Shown: positions 26,401-39,900, counted from the first letter of the stretch. The stretch is 64,000 nucleotides of DNA from Diprion similis (GCF_021155765.1 NC_060108.1:14595025-14659024), one strand, 5' to 3'. The notes: generated by a model from the sequence alone, not told the origin. A program made the numbers and translations.

Positions 26401-28960
26401 ATGTTAAGAATTTTGCAAAATTTAGTTCGTTACCCGAAAAATCGTCGAAAGCTTTGTAATGATAAAATGACGTTGCCGGCTAGTAAACAAACGTGAAATT
26501 TTCTCCCGCTAATTATCGTGATGATTTTCTGATTACAGGTACTTATTCATCGCTAGCGGTATCCACTATGTCGCAGGTTTTAGAAACAGTGACAGATTTT
26601 ACACTCCACTACCGTTGTACCACACGGCTGGCGGCATCATGTCGATAGGCCAAGCTTTACTACACGGTTCAACGGTTGTGATTAGGAAAAAGTTTTCGGC
26701 CAGCTCGTATTTTAGCGATTGTGCTAAATACCAGTGTACAGTAAGTTTGAAAACAAGTTGTGTATTATATAATTGTATATTTGTTCCAGCATATTTTATT
26801 TTAAGGCCCAGGTTATCGTTATTATTACTACTTTTATATTGTTTTCGAGATATCGCAGGTCGTTAAATTTTCCCCACGTTAATCACATTCGTCCTTGTAA
26901 CGTATTTTATTTACTAAATTTCTGGTTCTATTTCTTTCTATAGAAAGAAATTTGGACAACATCGTTTGAAATTGAAAACTTATAAATGACCTAGTTCTTT
27001 CTGTAAATCGCATAGCTTTCAAACAATCGATCTTTCTACAAAACAAGTTCTTAGTCATTCAACATAATTTACGATGAATGCTACTACTTAACTAGTTTTA
27101 GCTGGCGGTGATGTAATATTTATACATTTTTATCGTTTCAGGTAGCTCAGTATATTGGGGAAATGTGTCGATATGTACTGGCAGTACCGCCGAAACCAGA
27201 AGACAAACAACACAATGTTAGAATGATTTTTGGCAATGGACTCAGGCCGCAAATTTGGAATGATTTCGTTAATCGTTTCAAAATAGCTAGAGTTTCCGAG
27301 TTTTACGGAGCTACCGAAGGAAATGCGAACATTGGTATGCAAACTGTTGCGCAAGAAATTTAATCAAATTGAACATGCGAACATGATTATGTTTATTTAC
27401 TTTCCACAGTAAACATCGACAATACCGTTGGGGCTATCGGCTTTGTCTCAAGAATCATCCCAGCAGTGTATCCGATTTCTATAATTAAGGTAGATGCGAA
27501 TGGAGAGCCGATCAGAAATTCTAAGGGACTTTGTATGAACTGCGAGCCAAGTAATTACGTTTTTTCAATACTATATAATAATTCTTGATTCTAGGATTGT
27601 GTGCGTTGAAAGCTGAACAATTGTGTGGCTAATTAGCAGCAACCTTACTCTTTACTGATTGTCGAATTCGTTTTTAGATGAACCTGGCGTTTTTATCGGC
27701 AAAATCTTGCCTAATAATCCAACTAGAGCATTCCTGGGTTACGTCGACTCTAAGGCATCCGAAAGCAAAGTCGTTCATGATGTCTTCGCCAAGGGTGATT
27801 CTGCCTTCGTTTCTGGTGAGCAAAGCAAGCATTAACCTGTAACGATTATTGAATGTCTTATGAGTGCATAATAAAAAAGAAATGTGCTGCAGCTTATGCA
27901 ATAACTGAAATAAAAACATCAATCCCATACAGGATTTACAAATTGAGATGTTCAAATTTTTTCAATAAGTTGAACCACTTTTCTCTCTATAACACGTCAA
28001 AATAACAAAATCAAATTTGAAAAAAAATATGTATATAATTTAGGTTTAGAGTTTTTCTTGATAACGAACCCAAAAGTATTTGTGAAATGCAATATTAATT
28101 CTATATTATAGGCGACATCTTGGTAGCCGATGAGTTGGGATACCTGTTCTTTAAAGATCGCACCGGTGACACATACAGATGGAAAGGTGAAAATGTATCG
28201 ACATCAGAAGTCGAGGCAATTGTCAGCAACCTTGCCAGTTACAAGGATTGCGTCGTTTACGGTGTTGAGGTGATAAAGAGCATTAATTCATACTTGTATA
28301 GTAAAAATTTAAAGCGTGAATTCGGAACCGGATTCGTAGCCTTAATTTCAAGTCATATTTCCAAGAGAAGAAAAGAACCCATGGAATTGTCAAGGATTAT
28401 AAGGTAGCTAATAATTTAATATTTCTATAGATTCAAGGAGCTGAAGGACGGGCTGGAATGGCAGCTATTTATGACCCAGATGACACACTAAACCTAGAGC
28501 AGCTAGTGTTAGGGATGAAAGAGCAACTGCCCTCATATGCTAGACCTCAATTCATCAGAGCTTTGAGGAAAATTGATATGACTGGTAAGTTTTCATCATA
28601 GATATTGTACGTAAAACTTCCAAGAAAACGATTACCAGACAAAGCGACATAAAAGTACACTGTCTATTGGGCCTAGAAATCCTGAAAGACTGAAATCTCC
28701 GAGAATCCTTCAACAGCCACCAGATTCTGGAAATAATTTATGTTTTGGAATATCAAACCGAATATGATACTGAGCTCCCTCATTTGTTCTTCACTCCTTT
28801 CTTAGGTACATTCAAAATAAAGAAGAAAGATCTGCAGGACGAAGGTTATGATCCAACAAAGATTCAGGACAAATTATATTACTTGGATCCAAAGTCTGGC
28901 TACAAAGTTCTAACGCCTGAAGCGTTTGAACAGATACAACAAGGCAAGATTCGTTTGTAA
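20434..28960 (+). CDS. Fatp: Fatty acid transport protein / very-long-chain acyl-CoA synthetase (SLC27 family), copy A
   Basis: The coding exons are 20434-20765 (main ATG 20545), 24742-24892, 25021-25258, 25384-25618, 26539-26740, 27142-27334, 27410-27550, 27678-27815, 28112-28269, 28431-28584 and 28806-28960 (TAA). All phases agree. The short form from 20545 has 661 residues, close to family size. It is a membrane-bound AMP-forming enzyme that takes up and activates long-chain fatty acids to acyl-CoA with ATP and CoA. Two hydrophobic N-terminal segments (about 10-33 and 37-52) fit membrane anchoring. The ATP/AMP signature TSGTTGLPK is at about 266-274 and FYGATEGNA at about 403-411. The FATP/VLACS motif with [13 protein letters not shown] is at about 522-534. 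No key residue seems lost. Copy B follows in tandem, 6.7 kb downstream. Confidence 0.93.
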
Positions 28961-31579
28961 ACGTAAATAAGTTGGCATAAATCAATTGTCTAGGTACAGT
29001 AAAAATGGTATTCCATTGGAACCGCGTGAAAAGCCGACGTACAATTTAAACGCGGGTAAAAATAAAACAACAATTTTCAAGTACCCTAACTGAAATATGA
29101 GAAGAATGTGTTGTAAGAGATGGAAGGGAAAAAAGTGGTAGTGAGTTGAAGCCTCAAAGATCTGATTTAAGGCAGCCGACAATTATTTTTCTCTACCGAA
29201 AGTGTAGCATAATACATGAACGGATTTGTCATTTGTGTTTGAACGCGCATAATTTTTTTCTTTTATTATATTTATTTATTTTTTATCCCCATGTGTGTTG
29301 TTTCTACATACATACCTGATTCATTTGTCTTCTCTTGGATGAAGCTACAATAGGAATATAGCCTAATTGAATAAATAATTGAATGTAATAATTAATTAAC
29401 CAAAACGGTGAAACATTATACATGGCGGTAGACGTCAGGGTTGTGACTTGTGACCGGTTATTTTTTTACGTAGATTAAATGTAACGCACAATATAGAATT
29501 TCGAATTGAATTGTTGACATGTAAATGATTGAGGTGTCTCAAAACGCAATGTATTGCTACGACTGATTTGAACAGTGTCAATGTAAATAAAAGATTGATA
29601 GACAAAAAAATATATATATATTATACATATATATATATGTGTAAGGAAAAAAATTACAGCATCCAATCTTAATAAAGTTAAATTGTCTGGATTTACCGAA
29701 TGTAAAGTATCGCTGCAGCATCTACGGAATTCTTATATTGGGTACTTGTTATCACGGCTCTGGATGACCCAGTTGCCTCGATTTAGAGCTCAATGATACG
29801 CTCACTTCAACATTTCAATTATAAAATAACGAATTTCGTGTACACGAGATTTGTAAAGATGGTAACTTGACCTTACAATTAGTTTGTGTGGAACATGCTG
29901 TGAAGTCATGATCTGTTTAGACATGACTTTGTTGTATATTATAATTTTATAGCTAGAGATATAACGCAGTTCCAGTTTACGACTAAAGAAAAAAAGGAGG
30001 CATCACCGTTATCATCGCAGCAATTTCATGAGGTGTATGTTTTTATTATATTGCTACTAAAATTTAGCAAAGATTGTTATCTGTTATTTTTTTAGAATAA
30101 AAAATTTTTAGTATTTTCTAAATCGGGAATTCCTGCCGGACTAGTATCCTTTTATTAACAATCATACCATCACAAAAAAAACAATTCTCGTTAATTTAAT
30201 TTAATAATAGCCTGAGATAACTAAAAGATGATTCAAATTTCCCGGTAAGTTAAAAATCTGCACGTTGATTTCACTGCTACCAACCAACGTTTCTGGCGTG
30301 ACTTTCCTAAAAATTCTTTTCCTCGGCATGGTTTATTTTTTCTATGGGAAATTCCCACGACTCTTTAAATATGTCGAAAGGGTAAAAAAAAGGAAGAAAA
30401 AAAAAACTTAGTGAAGTGTCATCCTACGAAATGCGAGCAGTTACGATCGCTTTCCAAAATGGCGAATTTATGAAAACTAGTCGAAAATTTGAATCGTCTC
30501 GCGCATCCGTTTGGATCATCACGGAACGTGACGGGAATGTTGTGGTGAGACGGTTGAAATCGTTGAGACAAAGGCACGGGTGGCGGGCAAGCAGCGGTAC
30601 GCTTCCGGAATTTCATTCTGCTGCTGGTTCGTTCCGGTTCGTTCATCATTGCTCGTGTAGCAGTTCGCTAGTTTGTATCGTACATCACCCGAATACGGAC
30701 CGTGATACGGACCACGTGTTACCTTTGAAATACAGTAACGCAGTCGCATAATAGATGTAGCGCAACAGGGGATGTAAAGCAGTTTATTAATGCGCAAAGT
30801 AAAATGTAAATAGAGCCAAATAAATTCAGTAGAACGTCTTGAGCTCATGAATCACAGCTTAGCCGTCTATCACGACATTTCCTCCAAAAATATGACCAGC
30901 GTAAATACTACAAAGAAATTGTCTACGCAGTAACAGCTCAGCTCAGCAATGTGAATACGAGATATTCACACACGACACTTTGACCATACAACGCGGAATT
31001 ACTCATGTTTTATCGGTTATTTATTCCATCCGGCACAGATAGAAAATTCTCATCCGCGACAGTGCGCGCACCAAACTCAAAACTCGTGTTGACATTCGGT
31101 GGTGTTACCGGCACCTTTGATTTATGTGTTTTCAATAAATAAAGGATACAGTGTGAGGACAGAAGACTATCGCAGAAACACCAGGACTGTGTAATATAAA
31201 TTTACAACAAATACTATATTTAATTTTAGTCCTTTGACCTATTTTTACCTCTAATAACACAGGTTGAAGGAAATAACAGGTCGAAGTTCAAATTCATGCA
31301 TGGCTTTCGTATTTGTATCGTGCTTGTTTATTACACTATTTTACCCTTCCACGTGTGTTTCCAGTCGAAGGATGATGCAATTCCTTTCTTCGAAATATAT
31401 TCATAATATTCTTATTAAGATCACCGTATTTCAACGTATACTCAAACAAACAATAATTATTTTATAGAACATATCATTAAATCCGAGTTTCATTGTTTCA
31501 ACGATTGCGCAATGCGTGTGTCCGTTTGTCAGGTGCTTTTGTTGTTCAAATTGGGACAGATTGCATCGCCGTGAACTTA

Positions 31580-31602
31580 TTTTTTTTTTTTTTTTTTTTT
31601 TT
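31580..31602. repeat. Poly-T tract
   Basis: An uninterrupted T run of about 23 bases. It could be the reverse-complement tail of an old retroposon, but no body is recognisable. Confidence 0.8.
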
Positions 31603-32210
31603 ATGTTCCGACAGTAGACAACGCGATGATAATGCTATAGGGATAATTGGATAATAATTGCAAAATAAATTGATTGGAAAATTTAAATAACATAATTCCC
31701 AGCCAATACTTACGTGAGTATGTTTTAAGGGGATGCAAAGAAAAAACGAAAATATTGTTCAAGATGATGAAAAAGAAATTCTGTGAAAGTTTAAGCTCTT
31801 AATGTTAATATTAAGAGGTGCCTCATCCCGATTTTTGATTTCCATTTAAATAAAACAAAAAAATTTTTTTTTTTTTAGTTTAGAATTTTATTGCGTTCGA
31901 ACGAATGAACAAGTTGTAGATCAATACATATTCTTGTAGGAAATTGAACGATCCACAATAAAGGTCTGTTGCGATTTTTCGCCAAGTCGACTCGTTTAAA
32001 AGTTATTCAAGGCTAAAGTTCAACCTGAAATGGTAAACGATGACTTTCACAATTTTTTTGTATTTCATTACGAAATAATGACTCAAAAATATAAAAGATA
32101 TTTTTCGTAAAGTTCATCAAGTGTTCTTTGGTAAAATATCGAAATTTTTACGAAATAATTTTACGAAAAATATATTTTTTTTTCACCCACCCTAATATAT
32201 ATACATATAT

Positions 32211-32499
32211 ATCCAAATATAAAGTGCACGTACCTCAAACACGAAAAAGAGCTTAGCAGCCCCATTCTATACGCAATTCTGAACAAAAACACTCAAATAC
32301 ATTTTCATTTGAGGCAAAAATAAAGAAATGGCATGAATTCTGCGAATTTACTATCACGATTTCGTAGGATTCGTGCTATTTCTTTACTTTTGCGTCAAAT
32401 GAAAATGTGTTGAAGTATTTTTATCCAGAATTGTGTATATAGTGGGGCTGTTCAGCCCTTTTTTGCAGTTTGAGATACGTGGACTTCGATATTTGGAGA
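32211..32499. repeat. Foldback element with ~140-bp arms
   Basis: The left arm (32211 to about 32350) and right arm (about 32360-32499) are reverse complements with scattered mismatches. Shared blocks read outward to inward: CCAAATAT, CACGTA, CTCAAAC, CAGCCCCA, CAATTCTG, CATTTTCATTTGA, GCAAAA, TAAAGAAAT. The loop is only about 10 bp, so the strand would form a near-perfect long hairpin. This fits a MITE or foldback transposon remnant without coding capacity. Target-site duplications are unclear in the flanking TA-rich sequence. Confidence 0.8.
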
Positions 32500-33718
32500 T
32501 TTATACGTCAACGTTGAAATCGACTTAACTAGACTTACCTATCAACTAATCGGTTTATTTTTAACTAGTTTATTTAAAATTACAGTGATTCTAATTCAAT
32601 ATGTAATATACATATATATCATACGTCATACTCATTGTTGAACATTGGGACGATACAGTCGCAGTCGGGAGAAAGACTAATGCAGTTGGTAATCAGGAAG
32701 CAACAACATACTGACAATGAGTGAGGGGTACAAAGTGCCTTCGAACGATGTAATGTACGTACAATCGTAAATGTCATGGATAATAGGACATTATTATTGT
32801 CATAGTTCAGACTCGTACGTTAAATCGTCATCGGAACAAAGTGCGAATTTACGCTAAAAATAAAGTTTACGCTTATTGCTCTTGAGACATACTTTTGTTT
32901 GTTCGGTACACGGAAAGTCGCGGAAATTTTTACCTGAATGAAGAAAAAAAAAAAAAAAACTGATACTTTTTCATACGGATTTCGCAATAATTAAGAACGA
33001 ATAATTCATTATTTGATTTGTTGTTTATTCAATGGATGATATTTCACCGGGTCAAGAGAGATGTCGACGTTTCTCATTTTACACAATTATCAACTATACA
33101 TACTTATATATGCATCTTTTCTTATTGTGCAATTTAATTTTTTTTTTTTTTTCACATATATATATGCTTCATTATCACCTAGAATAATAATGTTATTGTT
33201 TACGTTTAAAATTTTTAATACGCCTACACTTAATTATCTCTCGCAATTATTGTTGAACCACTATAGCTGATTCCTATATTAGCATCGTTTCCAGATAAAA
33301 CAAGTCAGAAACAACACGTGTTTATTCCTGAGTTAGCCAAAAGTTACGAAAATCCGTTATTGTTGGGAGCGTTTAATATCTATTATCTGTGTTTGTATTC
33401 ACGGTGTCAATAAAAATCCACACCGATTAGTGGAAAATTAAACATTAATTTAACACTGCATTTTTAACAGTATACGCGTTAAATGTATATCGGTGTAATA
33501 CGTCGTATATTAAAGTACATACATACAGATTTTTTTCCAGGCCAGAGGTCAATGCTGTACGATAGTCATTATATTGTTGTATAAATTGAGGGATAACCAA
33601 TGTCACGTAATAAAAAGTGGAACACTTTGAGTAAACAGATTGATATGGAAAAATATATTACAATTTTCTCTAAACTTTTCCGTCTCTTCTGAGGCTCCGA
33701 TTTATCGACGTTATTCAA

Positions 33719-33936
33719 TGAGGCTGAACTAAGTAACGTTATCGTGAGGATATATCAGGGATAAAATTATTATAACGCAATTTTAAAACGACGTTTATTA
33801 TGAATTGTCTTTTCAAAATAAGAGTATCTTCTCTTTATCCTGGTTTCCCTGAATTTCAGACATCCCCAAAGGCGCGGAGAAATGATTTTTCTTAAAAACG
33901 TATAGTTAGTATAGTAACGTGACTATAACTTCATTC
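33719..33936. mobile_element. Short inverted-repeat element (MITE-like), copy 1
   Basis: It starts ATGAGGCTGAACTAAGTAACG and ends near ACTATAACTTCATTC. The internal text GATATATCAGGGATAAAA, GCAATTTTAAAACGA and GATTTTTCTTAAA is shared, with mismatches, with the copy at 59564-59757. The ends are rough inverted repeats built on TGAAGTTA...ACGTTA. It has no coding capacity. It is a non-autonomous DNA element by structure; the family name is unknown to me. Confidence 0.6.
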
Positions 33937-34019
33937 ATTCTCACACTCATTACTAGCTGACAATCAAAACTATTTCGTCACGACTCGTCTTCTTGGATTT
34001 CGAACGTTCTTCTCGGGGG

Positions 34020-34180
34020 TGGAAAGCCGCGTGTACACATAATGTACACGTATCCGATATACGTGTGATATCGGAATCGATGTGTTGCGGCGGAAAGGGA
34101 TGATAAGGAACAGAACGATTGTAGTGGTGGTCCGTCGGTCGGTCGGCTGCTCGGTTAGTTCTATCAGAGTCAGAGAAATT
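34020..34180 (+). promoter_or_regulatory. Promoter-like patch with two adjacent palindromes
   Basis: GC-richer than its surroundings. CGTGTACA...TGTACACG (34030-34050) is followed at once by TCCGATAT...ATATCGGA (34053-34075). Then come (GGTC)n-like CCGTCGGTCGGTCGGC and TATCAGAGTCAGAG, which holds initiator-like TCAGA/TCAGT motifs. It could be a distal promoter or 5' noncoding exon for copy B, 1.5 kb downstream, but no transcript evidence is available. Confidence 0.3.
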
Positions 34181-35531
34181 TCAATATTGCAGTAACCGTG
34201 CGACCCTCGAACAGCTCGAGTCGCTCAATAATACCTGTCGCCAATAATTCATTTTACCCATCTTCTTTCCTTATTTGTACATGCATCGAAAGTGATAAGG
34301 TACTAATAACAATCAACTACGTAGTTATACGGTTCTACACGTTTCTTCAGGATAGATTTTTTGTTTTTTTTTATATTGCTATTGTGATTGTACATGTGCT
34401 GAACTAATTGCTTCCGTCTCCAGATGTACATGGTGTTTTCTTTTTTTACTACCAGTCGTGTATTATTTTTAATTTTTTACTACTTTAATTTTTACGTCCT
34501 AGAAGTCGAAGCTATTACTTATAGTTACACGCTTATTTTTAACACGGGATGAATATCGTAGATCATCTAGAATAAAAAGAATATCCAACTTCATCTTGCG
34601 ATCGTGAGAAATGTAATAAGTTTGTAAAGCAAATAACATTTAGTATTCAAAATGATTTTTTTCTTTTATTTTGGGGTGAAACTGTTTTGCACTTTGATGC
34701 GATACGCTAATAGATTTAGCAGAATGTGTTATATTGGACAATTTATATCTCGATGTACGTATATATAGGAGTGTAACTCAACATAATCAGGTTTGAATAC
34801 CGGTTCGTTGGGTAAATACGGAGAAATTTTGTCACCTCGAAATCGGTATCTTTCATACGGGCCTTCGGCTATGTGAGGTCACGTTGAAACGTGATAAACA
34901 CTAGAAAAAATTGCAACATTTTCTCCATCTTCGTGCAGGAGCAATACGCAGGGAATTAAAAAATATCAAATAAAGGCGAGTGTAACGTGGCAAAAAGCCA
35001 ATTTTCATAAAAAGAGCTGTCAACTTTTGGAATTGATTATATATTGTGATTTAAGAGTCAACTTTACAGATAAAATCAATCAGCAGTACAGTGTACTAAG
35101 AAAAATTGAGATTTTCTAAAATTTACTTAACAATTAGTGTAGAAATAACTTGTCAATTCTTTTACATTATGCAGTATAAAAACGTGCATTATCGGAATCT
35201 CTTCAGTAGCAAAGTCTATAATCCTTATCTGAAGTGACAAGTTAATTCTCCAGACACCGGCAATTGAAATGAGACTCGAAAGGGTCAAACGAAAACCGAT
35301 CAGTAATCCAAACCGAGTTGCCTGACCTAATTATACTACATCAGGTATAACAGATGCAATAATCAAACGTGCGGAAACAATGCCGTAATATTTTCACCCT
35401 CGTGTTTTTCACACATTACATGCATCATGTAATACCACGCAAAAAAGACGTGGAATTCACCTCTCGCATGATATTCAGGTATATAGAAATAGAGAAACGC
35501 GTTACATCTATATGACGGAGTTGGTTTTTTG

Positions 35532-35541
35532 GCGCATGCGC
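35532..35541. promoter_or_regulatory. NRF1-type palindrome upstream of copy B
   Basis: GCGCATGCGC is the perfect core of the NRF1 (insect erect-wing) consensus and lies about 150 bp upstream of the copy B start codon, where a core promoter is expected. The flanking 100 bp are CpG-rich. Function is inferred from motif and position. Confidence 0.45.
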
Positions 35542-35684
35542 GAATCGTTACGAATTACGCACCCTTGTCGGCAGGTCCGTCGTCATCCCCGTTCTTCCGG
35601 CGCAACTCTCCGTCCACCTGGCAACCCCCGTTTTCCGTTGCCTGGTAGTGCAGGGTAGCCGTGTCGGGGCTGTGAAGCGAAGCG

Positions 35685-36837
35685 ATGGACGTCAGATTCC
35701 TGGTTTTGGTCCTGGCGCTGGTTGGCCTGATGGCTGCGGGTGTTGGAACTCGCATCCAGGGTGCCGCTGCTCGGATTGCCCAGATAGCCTTCGCCGTCGC
35801 TCTTCTCCCCCTCGTTTATCGGTACCACAGGAGGATCTATGTTATCATCAAGACTCTGCCTCGTGACGTCAAGTGAGTATTCCCAGGAAGTAATATATTG
35901 CATGTCGCAAAACTGACTGTCATTATCCGAAATCCAATGACCCGCACACGCACGATGAGTTATTTTCTTACTTTTTTTTTCTTTTATCTTTGTTCATTAC
36001 TATATGTATGTATATATATTTAGATTTTTCGCAAAATATTTTTCACGCGTCGTCGCAGAGCGTAGAAATCTTCTCGTCAACTCGTCGAGTTTGTATATAT
36101 CTTTTTTTTTTACGAGTTTCGAATTCGTAACGTTATCCTATAGAAATATTGGGGAGAAATCGCTATTTTTTTTAAATTTATAATGATTTTTAAGGAACTA
36201 AGATTTCGAAGTATAAATGTGTTTTCTTTTATTACGGTTTATTCAATTTCAGACAATTCTAAAATCGTAGATTTACAGTTTTTCCTCAGCATAAATCGTT
36301 GCGATAACGTTACTACCTTCAGTGTGATTATTTTTAAAGCATAGTCTCCTCAGGTAATCTTTGGATTTTGTTATTAACATTAGTCAGTCACGATGAAGAC
36401 TACTACGTGAAAAACGTTGGCACGTTAAGGCAAAAAAGTGCTGAGAGTATCTCTATAGATTTGATAGATAGCAGATAGCAGTATTCAAAGTCTTGGAAAG
36501 TTTGGAACACCGAAATTCTTCAATCAAGTTAAGGATTCGTGTTCGATTTTTCTTGTCGTTGTAGAAATAAAATTCGCGGAAAAGGTTTAATATTGCTTGT
36601 GAGAAACTGACGGAAAGTCAGTTTTTATTGTTCTATTTTTCTTTAACTGCCCTCTACAAAGATGAAAATTCGTTTGATTACGTGTACTAGTTCTGCGATC
36701 CATATCTGCATGCATGAATATATGTATAAATACACTGTAATACTTCGCACATAGGCATATACGTAAGAGAAGTTGTAGAAGTGCAGCATTTTCTATGGTC
36801 TATGATTATATAATGACCGGGGTCTATACCGTATGCA

Positions 36838-36916
<79 letters not shown>

Positions 36917-39900
36917 AGTCGCCTACTATTCTAATATAGAATCGCTGATTATAAAACATGTATACAGAAAAGTATGAAAAGACGATACAATATTTAGTTA
37001 CGTGTTCTTCGATGAAAGGTGGAAACTTGTGCTTTGGTATACTTTTTGCATTTCCGCACATACGAGCAATATAAGTATAGGTATCATATTTCGTTAACAC
37101 CTCGTTGAAATTTTGTCAGTACAATTTTTAGAATTTGAGATAAAATTTCAATTTTACATGAAAAAATGCTATGCTAAACTAATTTCACACTTGCATATTG
37201 TCCGAGGTCAAGATCATCGGAGGAATACGTTGTAGTAAAGAGTTTCGAAAATTTCTTTTGAATATCATAAAATTTTATAAAGGTATATGCTTATACGAGT
37301 TGTGCAATTATTTATTAATTTTTCATAAAAGTGTATCATTTGCTTATATATGTATATATATATCTATAATATATAAGACAGCAGTTCTCGGCTTTCAGTA
37401 ATTAAATATGTACAGCTTTCGATCCGCGTGATAGGGTATACTTATAGCTTGACATGCGTAAGACGGTAGAAAGGTCAGAGTTGTAGGTATGTGTGTAAAA
37501 CGTTACACAGTGCTTCTTTGTTGCGGACGACCCCCAAGTTTCAACCCTGATAAGGGTTTGACCAGAGCGCAAGGAACATTAAATTTTGCATAAACCACAG
37601 CCTCGGAAAAATTGTATCTTCTCTCGGTATCTTTAACTTTGTCTCTTTTACAACGTTGAATTTCGTTCTGTTAATATTTCTTATACGGTCAAATATAAAT
37701 ATCGTATAAGACGATATATATATATATATAACATGAATCGTCAGACTATAATAAAAAACAAAAAATACTTATCATCTAATTATAAAATACTTGAAATAAT
37801 TATCAAAGTCGACTTCAAAAGCCGTGTAATTGCGGCGATAATAAGTAAAATTAGTATATTACTATATAGTTCCTTGCAACAGTGTTGATAGTCATATCTA
37901 AATACAAGAACAGTATAATAATTAGAGAAGACGTTTATTGATCATCTGCGTAATTACTATAATTTTTGAGAAATTATTCTTATTCTAATTTTCTCACACG
38001 CATATAAGCTATACGTAAGGCAGGTAATGATTGAAAAGTTTGAGGGGCAGGGGGGGGGGCATAGAATGTAACGAACCGATACAATGTCGTTTTCATCGAT
38101 GGATGAGAGTTAATGGATAATTAATCCAATTAGCAGTCGATTTTGTCAATTTAGAATAAAAAAATTTATGGGTATTCGGACAGTTGTTGTTGACTACCAA
38201 TCGAGGAGGTCTATAATGCATTATTGATAAACCATAGGACCGATGCAGTTGACCTGGTTTCGTTTATTTGATACCAAGTCTCGTTTTCGATGCTTACGCT
38301 CGTTAGTAAAATCGAGTGCTTCTGGGATGAGACTTGTAGTGAAACTGTTATTAGAGCTGAAACAATTAGCAGACTGAAGGAATATAATAAAAATAATAAT
38401 TATTGAATTACGCTGCACTAGTCGTGTAATATGAATTTTGTATTATCAGCATGTATATTACGTAACTTTAGTCGATTTTTATAAATTACAACTGACTTAG
38501 TTATCACTTCTCCTTGATCGTAAGAAAATTTCTGGCTGACGCAACGTTTCCGCGTTCAAAGAGTCCAAACTGCATAAAATAACTTTATACGAATGCGGAC
38601 TTTGAATTTATAGTAATAATAATGATAGTCATTGATAAAAGTCTTAATGAACTTCATCCATAATAAAGAAATCAGTATTTTTATATTGTTTGAAATTTTA
38701 TGTGTTAACCCTTATCATTATACTGCAGAATGAAAATAATTCTGTTTTGTTTCTTTCTTTCTTCCATATCGGGAGACTTAACGATTAGTAAAGTGTCGTG
38801 CTAATCGAATTATCACGCTGCATATAGCTTTTGTTAATTTTTTCCACGTTATTTTTACACTAATCGTATCACATCGACTTGGTGATTATTATCGAAAATT
38901 ATTGTTCGCATCATAATTTGATGGAGGGCGTCATTATGCAATATGAAAATCGGTTGAAATATTTTACAATTCCTTCTTTATTACGAAAGACGAAAAATGT
39001 GACATTGATTAGTAAATTATAAACTTTTTAAATCCGCATACTATGATAGTGAAAGGAATATTTTGATAATTAGCATCGTTTAAATAACAGATCCTACTAT
39101 ATTTTTAATTCCAAGTCGAAAAGGTCAACATAAATAACGGATATTGTCTAGCGTTATCAGTGCCGCTAAAAACTGTCTGAGGCTAACGGTCATCTTTATT
39201 ATCGCACTTCCATACGTGCAGCAGCGCTAAATATTGTTTTTATAAACAAAGCATGTACTTGTTATTGTACATAATTACGACAATCGCTTATCACTGATTT
39301 ACTACGTACTTTGCCACCTATACTAATTATTCATACTTGCGCTGTATGAGGAATAGATAAGCTGAAAGCTTCCTAGCTTACTACTACACGTATGCACTGT
39401 TCATTCAATACTCAAGCTGCTTATAATACCCCATCTCCCGCACACTTTTTCCTTACATTATATGCCGACACCGCACGTCAAGACCGGTAATGATCAATAA
39501 TTGTAACAGTTCATTAGATTTTCATAGATCAACCTCGTAATTATGGTTCTTACGCAAGGACAGATGCTCGGCTCGCACGTAATATTCGGCTCATCTATTA
39601 TTTTCCTGGGAATTCGATTCTGCTACGCTATATCGAGAAACGTTTATGTGTTCTCTGGTCTTAAACTGTTATAAGAATGTCTATATACATATATACTATG
39701 CATTAGACATTTAAAAAACTTACTTCGTTGATCATTTATAGTCAAATAAGGACTTTCTGAATAGTAGAGTAAAGTTACCTGAATGATCCATTCACATTGA
39801 GAACGCATTATATTCTAATCAGTGATTATAACTTATTTTTTAATTTCTCTTCGCAGGTTCTTATATCGCTACATTAACGCCGATATTGAGACAAAGGGTT

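Larger units (their letters stand above)
28961..35684. other. Spacer between the two SLC27-family genes
   Basis: No confident gene. AATAAA at about 29370 and 29670 could be used for copy A 3' ends. A (TA)-rich microsatellite lies at about 29610-29640 and a poly-T tract at 31580-31602. A foldback repeat (32211-32499), a short inverted-repeat element (33719-33936) and a promoter-like patch (about 34020-34180) lie further on. A CpG-richer stretch at 30410-30760 is open in one frame for 111 codons, but the text is arginine/serine-rich and unlike any protein I know, so I do not call it a gene. Confidence 0.5.

Noticed and set aside
30416-30751. 111-codon plus-strand frame in a CpG-richer patch
   Set aside because: The composition looks like translated noncoding GC-rich DNA and the opposite strand is also open. 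It could be regulatory, but I cannot support a gene.
35583-35903. 106-codon minus-strand frame over the copy B first exon
   Set aside because: Antisense shadow of a GC-rich coding exon. The plus-strand frame joins in phase to the acyl-CoA synthetase.
36687-37100. 137-codon minus-strand open frame with a long Ile-Tyr run
   Set aside because: It is created by the TA microsatellite; the rest of the text is not protein-like.
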